Positions 43,256 through 53,100 of a stretch of DNA of 64,000 bases are shown in pieces (position 1 is the first letter of the stretch; every line of letters starts with the position of its first letter). The translations under genes were made by a program, and so were the position numbers. The DNA is from an uncultured Clostridium sp. (lineage in GTDB: Bacteria > Bacillota > Clostridia > TANB77 > CAG-508): NCBI GenBank assembly GCA_947368535.1, contig CANBHY010000006.1, positions 62,001 to 126,000 on the forward strand. Direction: 5' to 3'. Below the pieces are notes generated by a model. The model was given only the letters and a program-made list of their open reading frames with translations, was not told the DNA's origin and ran no database searches.

Positions 43256-43669
43256 ATGTCTTTAATAAGTATAAATAATTTAACTTTTGGTTATGAAGGA
43301 AGTTTAGAAAACGTATTTGAAAATTATTTCCCATTTGAAGTTAAAAACAAAGAAAGAATGGCAATAGATATTGCAAATGAAATTGCACCAAACGCTGAGG
43401 ATTGGGAATTTATTAAAGAATTAAATTTATTAAATGCTAATCCAGAAATTTTATATAGAAATAGAGTTTTATTTTAGTATCACATGATAGAAAATTTTTA
43501 GACAAGGTTGTTGATCATATTATTTCTATAAATAATACTAATATTGATATTCAAAAGGGAAATTTTTCTTCTTGGCAAGAAAACAAAATATAAAACAAAT
43601 GATACAGAAGCTACGATAGACAGAGGTTATGTAGGACATCAATCAGCTAAGATGATGAAATATTTATAG
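43256..43669 (+). pseudogene. Decayed ABC-F ATPase (Lsa/Msr-like ribosome-protection type)
   Basis: Fragments of one ABC-F protein lie in order but in different frames. 43256-43324 encodes S-L-I-S-I-N-N-L-T-F-G-Y-E-G-S, the N-terminus. 43325-43460 encodes I-A-N-E-I-A-P-N-A-E-D-W-E-F-I-K-E-L-N-L-L, the second-domain start. After a frame change, 43463-43594 encodes I-L-V-S-H-D-R-K-F-L-D-K-V-V-D-H-I, and near 43600-43669 comes D-R-G-Y-V-G-H-Q-S-A-K-M-M-K. Walker A, signature and Walker B are all deleted, so no ATPase can be made. Internal deletions and at least two frame changes separate the pieces. Confidence 0.88.
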
Positions 43670-43754
43670 GAAATGTAGCAACAAAAATATTAAAATTAAA
43701 AGAATTGAATTAAATTTTATGATATAATTTCAAAAAATATAAATAGGAGAGTAT

Positions 43755-44708
43755 ATGAAAGTATTATTGTTTACACATGCTCAAGACATTGATGGTGCTG
43801 GTTGTGCAGTGTTATTAAGAAAAGCGTTTGATGATTATACAATAGTTCCAACAGAAACATTTGATGTAAATGCTAATGTTAAGAGATATATTGATAATGG
43901 TTCTATAAAAGATTATGATAGAATTTTTGTAACTGATTTATGTATTAAAGAACCGCTTCTTTTTCAAATTGATAGTGATGAAGAACTAAAAAGAAAGATA
44001 CAAGTAATTGATCATCATAAAACTGAAATAGAAGAAGGAAATGATAAATATGATTTTGTCGATGCAATAGTAGAAAAAGACGGAAAAAAAGTTTCAGGAA
44101 CAAGTTTGTTTTATGAGTATTTAATAAGTCATGGATATTTAAAACAGACAGATGTGTTAGACCAATTAGTAGAATGGACTAGACAATATGATATATGGGA
44201 ATGGAAAAAACATGACAACTATGATGCTAGAAAATTGCATATACTATTTGAAACATCTGATTTTGAACAGTATTTTAGACGCATAAGTGAAAAAGTAGAT
44301 ATATCAGCTTCAATTACATTTACAGATGAAGAAGAAGCTATTGTTCAAGCATATGATAAAGCACTAGCTGAAGATATGGATGAGTTATTAAAAGATATGA
44401 AAGTAGCTAAATTACAAATTGATGGTTTACCTTATAGAGTTGGTTATATACATTGTCCATATAAATATAGAAATGATGTAGATGGATTTGTTACTCAAAA
44501 TAATGTACATGATGTCGATGCTGTTGGAATGATTATGACTGATAAAGAAGTTGTTTCATATAGAAGAGTAAATGAAGAAATAGATATGTCACAAGTAGGA
44601 AAATACTTTGGTGGAAAAGGACATGGTGGAGCAGCAACACATCCACAAAGTAGTGAGAAATTTAAGAAAATGTATAAAAGTTTATGTAATAGTTTAGAAG
44701 AAAGATAA
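43755..44708 (+). CDS. DHH-family phosphoesterase (NrnB-like)
   Basis: 317 residues. N-terminal D-I-D-G-A-G-C (residues 11-17), F-V-T-D-L-C near 61, the defining I-D-H-H-K-T-E (near 91-97) and C-terminal glycine-rich G-G-K-G-H-G-G-A-A-T-H (near 289-299) cover DHH and DHHA1 motifs. NrnB-type proteins degrade short oligoribonucleotides (nanoRNA) or cyclic-dinucleotide products. It is the longest functional gene of the patchwork and sits 18 bases before prfB. AGGAGAG precedes the ATG. Confidence 0.88.
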   Translation: MKVLLFTHAQDIDGAGCAVLLRKAFDDYTIVPTETFDVNANVKRYIDNGSIKDYDRIFVTDLCIKEPLLFQIDSDEELKRKIQVIDHHKTEIEEGNDKYDFVDAIVEKDGKKVSGTSLFYEYLISHGYLKQTDVLDQLVEWTRQYDIWEWKKHDNYDARKLHILFETSDFEQYFRRISEKVDISASITFTDEEEAIVQAYDKALAEDMDELLKDMKVAKLQIDGLPYRVGYIHCPYKYRNDVDGFVTQNNVHDVDAVGMIMTDKEVVSYRRVNEEIDMSQVGKYFGGKGHGGAATHPQSSEKFKKMYKSLCNSLEER

Positions 44709-44726
44709 TAGAAAGGGCGTGAGATT

Positions 44727-45825
44727 TTGTTAGAGTTAGAAGAAAATAAAAGATTAATTGACTCTTTAAAAGAAAAAATAGAAAGTTTAGGTGAGTCTCT
44801 TTGACATTGTTAATAAGAGAAAAGAACTAAAGGAATTAGAAGATAATACATTAGAGCAGGACTTTTGGAACGATAGCAAAGAATCTGGTAAAGTATTGGC
44901 AAAAATAAAGTCATTAAAAGATATAGTATCTCAATTTTCAAAAATAGAAAGTGATGTTAACAATTTAATTGAAATGACTGAACTTGTAATGATGGAATTT
45001 GACGAAGAATTAAAAAGAGAAATTTTGAGTAATACAAAAATGATTTCAGCTGAACTTGAAAAATTGGAATTACAAACGTTTTTATCTGGAAAATATGATA
45101 AAAATAATGCTATTTTAACTATACATCCCGGAGCTGGTGGAACAGAATCACAAGATTGGGCAGAAATGCTATATAGAATGTATACTAGATGGGCTGAAAA
45201 GTCACAATATATAGTAAATGAAATTGACTTTTTAGAAGGTGATGAAGCTGGAATTAAAAGTGTTACTTTTGAAGTAATTGGAGAAAATGCCTATGGATAC
45301 TTAAAAGGAGAGATGGGAGTTCATCGTTTAGTGCGTATTTCACCTTTTGATAGTAATAGTAGGCGTCATACATCTTTTGCTTCAATAGAAATATTGCCAG
45401 AAATTACAGATGATATTGAACTTGATATTAATCCAGATGATTTAAGAGTTGATACCTATAGAGCTTCTGGAGCTGGAGGACAACATGTTAATAAAACATC
45501 TTCAGCTGTTAGAATTACGCATATTCCAACTAATATTGTAGCTCAATGTCAATCTGAACGTTCTCAAATTCAAAATCGTGAAACAGCTATGAAAATGCTT
45601 AAATCTAAGTTGTTAGATTTAAAAGAAAAAGAGCAGAAAGAAAAGATTGAAGATTTAAAAGGAATACAAAGAGAAATTGCTTGGGGAAGTCAAATACGTT
45701 CTTATGTATTTTGTCCATACACTATGGTTAAAGATCATAGAACTAACTATGAAGTTGGAAATGTTCAAGCTGTTATGGATGGAGATTTAGATGGATTTAT
45801 AGAAAGTTATTTAAAAATGAAATAA
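44727..45825 (+). CDS. prfB: Peptide chain release factor 2, with programmed +1 frameshift
   Basis: 365 residues after the shift. TTG 44727 (AAAGGG upstream) opens 25 codons that end at CTT-TGA (44799-44804); the ribosome shifts +1 and continues from GAC 44803 to the stop at 45825. RF2 terminates at UGA and UAA. The downstream part has G-G-Q in A-S-G-A-G-G-Q-H-V-N-K (nt 45466-45498) and the class I signature L-V-R-I-S-P-F-D-S-N. The anticodon-like S-P-F is present. In-frame UGA at the shift gives autoregulation: scarce RF2 favours shifting. Confidence 0.95.
44789..44805 (+). promoter_or_regulatory. RF2 frameshift signal
   Basis: An internal Shine-Dalgarno-like AGGTGAG (44789-44795) is 3 bases before CTT-TGA-C (44799-44805), the classic RF2 arrangement: slippery CTT, UGA stop and following C that weakens termination. 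Confidence 0.93.
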
Positions 45826-45840
45826 GTTAGGAGAATTATT

Positions 45841-45976
45841 ATGACAGAAAAGGAAAAGATGTTAACTGGTGAATTGTATGATGCTAATTGTAATACTTGA
45901 TGCAAATAAAGTGAAATTTGGTGATAATGTTTTTATTGCACCTAATTGTGGAGTTATTAAGAATTTAGAAAAGTAA
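45841..45976 (+). pseudogene. Decayed maltose/galactoside O-acetyltransferase
   Basis: After AGGAG, ATG 45841 encodes M-T-E-K-E-K-M-L-T-G-E-L-Y-D-A-N-C, the N-terminus of Maa/LacA-type sugar acetyltransferases, ending early at TGA near 45898. In another frame, 45889-45976 gives I-L-D-A-N-K-V-K-F-G-D-N-V-F-I-A-P-N-C-G, the left-handed beta-helix segment of the same family. The roughly 80 residues between them and the whole C-terminal half with the catalytic His are gone. Confidence 0.85.
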
Positions 45977-46003
45977 TAGAATAATATTCTGTTACTTTTT
46001 TTC
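45969..46003 (+). terminator. Terminator after the prfB region
   Basis: A 13- to 14-bp hairpin (left arm 45969-45982, right arm 45986-45999, one G-T pair, minimal loop) followed by TTTTT. 46004-46103 contains nothing further that I can identify. Confidence 0.75.
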
Positions 46004-46103
46004 TTTTTATACATAAAATATTATTGCAAAAATATACTAAAATCAATAATTAGAAATAGCTCAAAACTATACATATATCAGAAAAAAAGATATATGGAAA
46101 TGA

Positions 46104-46132
46104 TTGACTAAAATGGGAAAAAGTATTATAAT
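46104..46132 (+). promoter_or_regulatory. Promoter of the transglutaminase-cohesin-dockerin gene
   Basis: TTGACT (46104-46109), 17-base spacer, TATAAT (46127-46132), close to consensus; it leaves a leader of about 80 bases before ATG 46220. Confidence 0.85.
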
Positions 46133-46219
46133 ATTTAATACTTGTGAAGTAATAAATTTACTATTTACTACAATATTAAAATCATAAAAATTAAGAGGTT
46201 GAAAGGAGAAATTTTAATT

Positions 46220-49200
46220 ATGAAAATGAAGAAGATAATATCAGTTTTTTTATTAGTGGTATTATTCATGTCACAATTTAGTTTCATTAGAATTGATAAC
46301 CATGTATATGCAGCTGAAAACCAAAATGTTGATGCAAAATTTCATTATAATCAATTAACTGATGAAGCTAAAAAAATTTATAATGCATTACATACTATGT
46401 ATGTGAATGGAATTTTAAAAACAGGTAGCCAAGATTACGATCTTGTGGCTAATGGTTATTTTACAGAAGAAGAAGCAAAAAATTATGAAAAAGGTAGTTC
46501 AGAATTAATTACAGCAATGAATGCTGCTAGATATGCATTCTATGCAGATTATCCTGAAATATTTTATGTAGAATTCCAAAAAATGTCTATTAGAACAACT
46601 AAAGATGCTGAAAATAAATATCATGTGTATCTTGGATCTGGTAGATATAAAGATTATTTTGTAGATGGATTTACTACTGAAAATATAGACAAGGCAATTG
46701 AAGATTTTAATAATAAAGTAGATGAAATAGTAGAAAAAGCAAACAATATTACTGAAGAAGCTGAAGAAGATATTACAATATCAAAAATTAAATTAATTCA
46801 TAATGAAATTATTAATAATACAGGGTATAGATTAGAAAGTGATTGTACACCAGGAAATGAATCTTTTATAGGTACTCCATATGGTGCACTTGTAAAAGGG
46901 CAAGCTGTATGTGAAGGATATGCAAGATCTATAAAAGTATTATTAGATAGAATAGGTGTAGAAAATATTTTAGTACAAGGGTTACACCAATCAGAAGGTT
47001 CAGCTGCTGTACCTCATATGTGGAACTATGTACAAATAGAAAAACAAACTACAGCAAGAGCTACAGAAAAAGTTTGGTATGCAATAGATACAACAATGGA
47101 TGATCCATTTTTACGTGATACTAATATGGATTCATCAGATGTAGACTTTAAACCAGGAGATGATATAGTAGAAGGTTTCGAAAATACAAGATTCTGTATG
47201 GTTGGAAAAGAAACTATGAATAAAGAACATACTCCTTTAGAAGTAGTTGAAGCAGCAGGAAATTATAAATTTAAATATCCAGAAATAAATGATGAAGACT
47301 ATGGAATTGATGCTGTTACAAATTCAAATGGATTATTAGTAAAATTTAAACAAGAAGGAACATCAACAGAAGAATATACTGCAGGTGATTTTTATATTAG
47401 TTATAATGAAAAAGGATATGCTGCAGCTAAAGCAGAAGGCAAATATATATTAATGAAATATCATGAATATAGACCTGGTGATGAACTTTGGGTTCAAGGC
47501 AATTGGGGATATATGGATCCAGAGTATTATGCAGGCGGATTTATAGATTATGGAGATCATTTATATATATCAGTTCCAAATGGAGAGTATGTTGAATTTG
47601 CAGTAACAACATTAGCACCATCTTCAGGAATTGCTGCTTTAACATATCAAGGAGATGAATCAGACTTTGTAGCAAGATCAGGCAAAATATATAATCCAAA
47701 TGGAATTTATAAAGCACCACCTTATGTAAAAACACAAGTACCACCTTCAACACAAACTCTTTCAATAGGACCAACATATCATGTAGATGTTACTTTTGAT
47801 GATGATTTGGTATTTGAAGAAGGTGTTACAGAAGTTGGTTATAGAATGGAATCATCTGGTGCGACAGGTGCTGAAAAATCTGAAATAACAAATTTAAAAT
47901 TTGATGGAAAACGTAGAATAACATTTGATTTAAAATTTAGTGAAATGTATGCGGATGATGAAGCAAATTACAATATTTATGTAACAGGTTTAGTTGGAAA
48001 AAATAGTGGAAAAGCACCAAATTCAATAGTGTTTGGAGCAGCACATGATATATTATGTGCACAACGTATGAACATGGCTAAAAATTGGGAAGTTTTTGCT
48101 AGACCAACTCTTTTAGAATCAGAAGATCTTTCTTTAAATGGTTGGGAAACAAAAGATGGAAAACCAGTATCAGAAAAATTAAGAAGTAGAATAGCTCTAG
48201 TAACAACAAGAACAACAAAAGCAGAACAAGAATCAATGAACAATTTAATAGAAAATGAATTACAAGATACAGGATTAATAAAAAGTGAAACTTACAATAT
48301 TTCATTAAATGTATGTAGAGACTATGTTGTAAAAACGGGACATAGATTAAGATTAGCTTTAGGATTCCCTGCTGGTTATGGTCCAGAAGATGCAGGAGTA
48401 ACATTTAAAGCATATCACTTTATAACAGACGATAATGGAAACGTAACAGGAGTAGAAGAAATTCCATGTGTAGTAACACAATATGGATTAATAGTAACAT
48501 GTGATTCTTTTAGTCCATTTGCAATAGCAGTAACTGAAAAAGATGAAACAGAAGTAGTAACAACAAAAGCAGCAATTGTTACAACAACAGATGGCGGTCA
48601 AATTAATGGAGCTAGCAGAGAAAGTGGAAATATAATAACATTAGATGAAAATCAATCTGCAACAATGTCAATAGTGCCAAATGAAGGATACCAAATTGAA
48701 TCAATAACAGTTTGCGGAGAAAACAAAGAAATAACTAACAAAGATGGAATGGATTTAACAGTAAATTATGCAGATATAAAAGATGGAAATAACATCGTAG
48801 ATGTTAAATTTGTTGCTAAAGAAGTAGTTCAAAAAGAAGAAGAAAGACAAGAAGTGCCAGTTCAACCAGTGGTAGAACCAGCAGAAGTTACTATGCCAGA
48901 AAACGTGGCAGTAGCAGAAAATGAATTATTAGAAATAGCTCCAACAGTAACAGAAACAACAGGAATTCAAACATACCAATGGTATAAAGATGGAGTTAAA
49001 TTAGAAGGAAAAACTAATAAAATATTACAAATTAATGGTGCAACACTTCAAGATGCAGGGGAATATGTTTTAAAAGTTACAACAACAGTAGATACAACAA
49101 GTGTTGAAGTTGAAAGTGCTCCTTGTACTGTAGAAGTAAGAGAAACAGTAGGATTTGGAACATCATTATCTTTAGCTGGTGATTCAGCTAATGCAGAGCA

Positions 49201-49963
49201 ATTATATGCTGGAGACGAATTTGAAGTTGATTTTGATATAAATGGTTTATCTAGTATTGAAAATGGTTTAATAGCATTAGGTGGACAATTAGAATATGAT
49301 TCTAATATATTAGAGAAACTAGAAGTTAATGCTAACAGAAGTCAATGGAATCAAAGTGATATAAATGAGAAAAACTTTAGATTTATAACTGATGCAGAAG
49401 AAGCAGTTACAACAGACGGAAATGTATTAACTATAAAATTCAAAGTAAAAGATACTGTTACAGATCCAGTTACAACAACAGTAAAAGTTAAAAATATAGA
49501 AGCAAGTAATGGAAAAATTGATATTACAGCAAATGCGGCTTCATTAGAATTAAACGTTAAAAAACGTATTACAGAAATTACATCTGATTTATATACAGTA
49601 GAAGAAGGATATATTACTAGAATACCAGAAGATACAACAGTAGCTGAATTAAAGAGTCATATTGAACCAAAGGATGGTATTATAGTTACAAATAAAGCTG
49701 GTGAAGAACTTAGCGATGATACAATTCTTGCAACAGGTATGATATTAAAAGCGGATGAATTAGAATTTGTTTTAGTAGTAATTGGTGATGTTAACGAAAG
49801 TGGTGGAGTTACAGTAACAGACTTAGCTCAACTTAAATTACATTATATCGAAGAAGAAATATTAGCAGGAGCAAATTTAAAAGCAGCTGATATAGATGGA
49901 AATGGAGTAATAACAATAACAGATATAGCTAAATTAAAATTAATGTTAATAGGAGAAGAATAG
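46220..49963 (+). CDS. Secreted transglutaminase-like protein with Ig-like, cohesin-like and dockerin modules
   Basis: 1247 residues from ATG 46220 (AAAGGAG 11 bases upstream; a TTG at 46199 precedes that site). Signal peptide 1 to about 33 (ends V-Y-A-A-E). Transglutaminase-like core: C231 in G-Q-A-V-C-E-G-Y, H266 in P-H-M-W-N-Y, D290 in Y-A-I-D-T-T, so the triad is intact. Residues about 350-800 are beta-rich without a name I know. An Ig-like segment (Q-W-Y-K-D-G) lies near 910-970, a cohesin-like domain near 978-1110 (L-Y-A-G-D-E-F-E-V-D-F-D-I), an X-module-like stretch to about 1186 and a type I dockerin at 1187-1247 with two EF-hand-like loops (D-V-N-E-S-G-G-V-T and D-I-D-G-N-G-V-I-T). 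Own promoter and terminator. Confidence 0.88.
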   Translation: MKMKKIISVFLLVVLFMSQFSFIRIDNHVYAAENQNVDAKFHYNQLTDEAKKIYNALHTMYVNGILKTGSQDYDLVANGYFTEEEAKNYEKGSSELITAMNAARYAFYADYPEIFYVEFQKMSIRTTKDAENKYHVYLGSGRYKDYFVDGFTTENIDKAIEDFNNKVDEIVEKANNITEEAEEDITISKIKLIHNEIINNTGYRLESDCTPGNESFIGTPYGALVKGQAVCEGYARSIKVLLDRIGVENILVQGLHQSEGSAAVPHMWNYVQIEKQTTARATEKVWYAIDTTMDDPFLRDTNMDSSDVDFKPGDDIVEGFENTRFCMVGKETMNKEHTPLEVVEAAGNYKFKYPEINDEDYGIDAVTNSNGLLVKFKQEGTSTEEYTAGDFYISYNEKGYAAAKAEGKYILMKYHEYRPGDELWVQGNWGYMDPEYYAGGFIDYGDHLYISVPNGEYVEFAVTTLAPSSGIAALTYQGDESDFVARSGKIYNPNGIYKAPPYVKTQVPPSTQTLSIGPTYHVDVTFDDDLVFEEGVTEVGYRMESSGATGAEKSEITNLKFDGKRRITFDLKFSEMYADDEANYNIYVTGLVGKNSGKAPNSIVFGAAHDILCAQRMNMAKNWEVFARPTLLESEDLSLNGWETKDGKPVSEKLRSRIALVTTRTTKAEQESMNNLIENELQDTGLIKSETYNISLNVCRDYVVKTGHRLRLALGFPAGYGPEDAGVTFKAYHFITDDNGNVTGVEEIPCVVTQYGLIVTCDSFSPFAIAVTEKDETEVVTTKAAIVTTTDGGQINGASRESGNIITLDENQSATMSIVPNEGYQIESITVCGENKEITNKDGMDLTVNYADIKDGNNIVDVKFVAKEVVQKEEERQEVPVQPVVEPAEVTMPENVAVAENELLEIAPTVTETTGIQTYQWYKDGVKLEGKTNKILQINGATLQDAGEYVLKVTTTVDTTSVEVESAPCTVEVRETVGFGTSLSLAGDSANAEQLYAGDEFEVDFDINGLSSIENGLIALGGQLEYDSNILEKLEVNANRSQWNQSDINEKNFRFITDAEEAVTTDGNVLTIKFKVKDTVTDPVTTTVKVKNIEASNGKIDITANAASLELNVKKRITEITSDLYTVEEGYITRIPEDTTVAELKSHIEPKDGIIVTNKAGEELSDDTILATGMILKADELEFVLVVIGDVNESGGVTVTDLAQLKLHYIEEEILAGANLKAADIDGNGVITITDIAKLKLMLIGEE
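49559..49626 (+). repeat. 68-base sequence shared with 55701-55768
   Basis: Identical to 55701-55768 over 68 bases, in the X-module just before the dockerin of both large proteins. It points to recent duplication or gene conversion of the cohesin-dockerin tail. Confidence 0.85.
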
Positions 49964-49995
49964 AAGTTAAAACAATAAAATTATAGTGAAAAAAT

Positions 49996-50034
49996 AAAAA
50001 AGCTAGGATAAAAAATTTATCCTAGCTTTTTTTA
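49996..50034 (+). terminator. Terminator between the two large surface-protein genes
   Basis: AAAAAGCTAGGATAAA (from 49996) and TTTATCCTAGCTTTTT form a 16-bp stem with a 3-base loop, followed by a T run. Confidence 0.92.
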
Positions 50035-50064
50035 AGATTAGGATATATAAAATTAAGGAAAAGG

Positions 50065-50093
50065 TTTACATTTAAGGTAAAATTTGATATAAT
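50065..50093 (+). promoter_or_regulatory. Promoter of the large surface-protein operon
   Basis: TTTACA (50065-50070), 17-base spacer, TATAAT (50088-50093); AGGAGG lies before the ATG at 50133. Confidence 0.85.
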
Positions 50094-50132
50094 TAATATG
50101 ATAATGTAAAAAAATAAAGAGTAGGAGGACTT

Positions 50133-53100
50133 ATGAAAAATACAAGAAAGATTTTGTTAACTTTTTCAATAATTTTAGTAAGTTTTTTATTTTTGTGCAA
50201 TTATAAAGTTGAGGCAACTGGAGAAATTAATGAGGAATCAGAATATATATTTTTATCTGATTTAGATTATATTACAGAAAATAATGCATCTTTTAATGGA
50301 TGGTCAGGACATTCTATTGAAAAGGATAAAAACCAAGATGGTGGAGATAGAGTGATAAGGCTAATAGTGGATGGGGAAACAATACCATTTATTAAAGGAA
50401 TAAGTTTACATGCTAGAGGTCAAGCGGTCTATGATATTGGAGAGTTATCTGATAAATATTCAAGATTTATAGCATATGCTGGAGTAGATGCTTCTAGAGG
50501 AACTAATGGTAACTTATGGATTCAAATATCTGTTTCTAATGATGGAACAAATTGGACATCACTTTTAAAAACAGAAAATATGAATGGAAAGTCTGCGGCA
50601 GTTAAGGTAGATGTTAATATTGCAGGCTATAAATATTTAAAAATATATGTAGATCCAATTGGTGCAAATACGGCAGATCATTGTAGTATAGGAAATGCTA
50701 GATTAGTAACAGAAAATTTTGATGAAAATGCATATGAATATGATAAAATACATAAAGTAGAGTATTATGATGAAATTTTAAGAGAAAATGATATTGAATA
50801 TAATATAGAGCACAATTATAGACTAATTCTTGAAAGAGAATTTATAAATAAATTAAATTATTGGTCTATAAGAGGTTTAGCAGAAGCTAATCCAGCTGCT
50901 AAGGAAATGTTTGATTGGATATTAGATCCAAGTGAAAATGATAAATTAGAACAAATTATCGAAGTTGGAGAAATACGTAATTCTAAAAAATTTATTGATG
51001 GTTTGTTATCAATTTATACAAAACATAAGGAAGATTTAAAAACAGAAAATGGATATGTTTATCAAAAAATGATGATTGCTATTGCAGCAACTCATAGTAG
51101 TGATAATCTATTAACTCCATTAAGTTTTGGCCCTTCAGGAACTATTGTTCCATTAGAACGTTATGAAACAATGAAAGACTTTTTTGATAATGATAAATTG
51201 AAGAGAAGCCCAACAAATGCATCAACAGGTACACTAATTACAAATGAATGGTTTAAAGATTATACAATGCCAATTATGCGTTTAGTAATGCAAGATGGAA
51301 TTAGTAATATAGATTTGATTTGGCTTAATGGATATAGTCGTGAAGGATTTGCTTTTAACTTTTGGGGAGTTCCTTATATTTCACCAAACTATAATCAACC
51401 GAGATTCTATGATGAAGCTAATAGAGAGCTATATGATACAAAATATAAATTAAGTAAATATGGTGTACCTTATGGAACGAGAGTACAACGTTATTGGATG
51501 GTTATTGAAGGTGGAGGAATCTGTTGGAATGAGTCTCGTTTTGGTCAAGCATTATATCGTGCTAATGGTATACCTGCTGTTGGTGCATATCAGCCAGGAC
51601 ATGAAATGTTTTTTAACTATTTTCAAGATTCTAACGGAAATGGACGTTGGGTAGGAAGATATGGTAACTGGAGTGGTGCTGGTAGTACTTGGGGTGGCGG
51701 ATGTGCAATTCGTTATCCACTTAACTGGCAAGCAAAATACTTTACAGATCAAAATATTGGTGGAAGTAAAGGTGGAACAAGTTCAGGATATATTTATTTA
51801 GCTCAAGCAAATATAAATAGATATGAAGATTACCAAAAATCACTTTATTATAATTTATTAGCAAATTCTTATACAGACAATAATACAAAAATAGAAGCAT
51901 ATAATAAAGCATTAGAAATAGATGAGCTAAATCTTGATAGTTATGATTATATGGTATCTCTTTATAAAACTATGAGTGTAAAAAATGAAGGTGGAACTAT
52001 AACTTCTAGTGATTGGCATGATTTAGCAACAAGGGTGATTGAAAATTACACATATTATCCAGTTGCAATGTATGATTTGACAAAAGTTATAAGACCATAT
52101 TTAGATGGAACAGATAGACTAGATGTTGATAGACTTGAAAAAGAAGCTTTAACTAAAGCAACTAGAGCGACAGATGAACTTTCTAACTCTGGTGAAGGTG
52201 CTAGAACACATGCTAATTATCTTTTGGGAAGAGCACAACCTGATCCATTAACATTCTCATTTGATGGAGAAAATGCTTGTAAATTGGTTAAAAATTCTCA
52301 ATATCAACTTGCTTGGGGATATAGTTTAGATGGAGGAGAAACTTTTACAAGTCAAATACCAGATGATTCAGTTACTTTAACTGAAGAAGAAATAGCTAAA
52401 ATAACAGCAGAAAATGATATTATAATTAATTTTATGGGATTATCTTATACATTTAGAATTGACATAGAAGAAGGAACACTTCCTATTTATAACGGTGGAG
52501 AATATTTGTATGGAAATGATATTGAAAATGGAATAATGGGAATGAATGATACTTGTCAATGGCGTTATTCTGGTGATGAGGAATGGATTTCATATAAAGA
52601 TGACAGACCTGATTTATCAAGAAATAAAAGTGTTGAGGTTAGAGTTGGATATACAGAAAATAAATTACCTAGTCCTTCAAAAACTTTTACATTTACAGAA
52701 GACCCAGAAACAGATCCAGAAAGAACATATATATCAGTATCTAATATATCTTTACATGCGGTTTCAACACAAGCAACAAATAACTGGGGGTCAGCAAGCT
52801 ATGCCTTAGATGCAAATTATAATACAAGATGGCATTCTGCTTGGGATGGTTCTGATACAAACAGATTTATAACTGTAAAATTTGATAAACCAAGATTTAT
52901 ATCATCAGTAGAATATGTACCAGCTGGTGGTGGAAATGGTAGAATAGAAACTGGTACTATATATGGAAGTATGGATGGCGAAAATTGGATTGAACTTACA
53001 AGAAAAACAGGATTAACTTATTCAAAACAAGCTAATACTGTAGCTGACGCTATAGAACTTACTAAAGATTTTAATATCGAGATTCCACAACAAGTACAAT

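Noticed and set aside
43676..43713. Short frame G-N-V-A-T-K-I-L-K-L-K-E-L-N after the ABC-F fossil
   Set aside because: Too short and not recognisable; may be another gene fragment but cannot be supported.
46199..46219. TTG start for the transglutaminase protein
   Set aside because: The TTG overlaps AAAGGAG, which itself serves the ATG at 46220; the signal peptide reads naturally from there.
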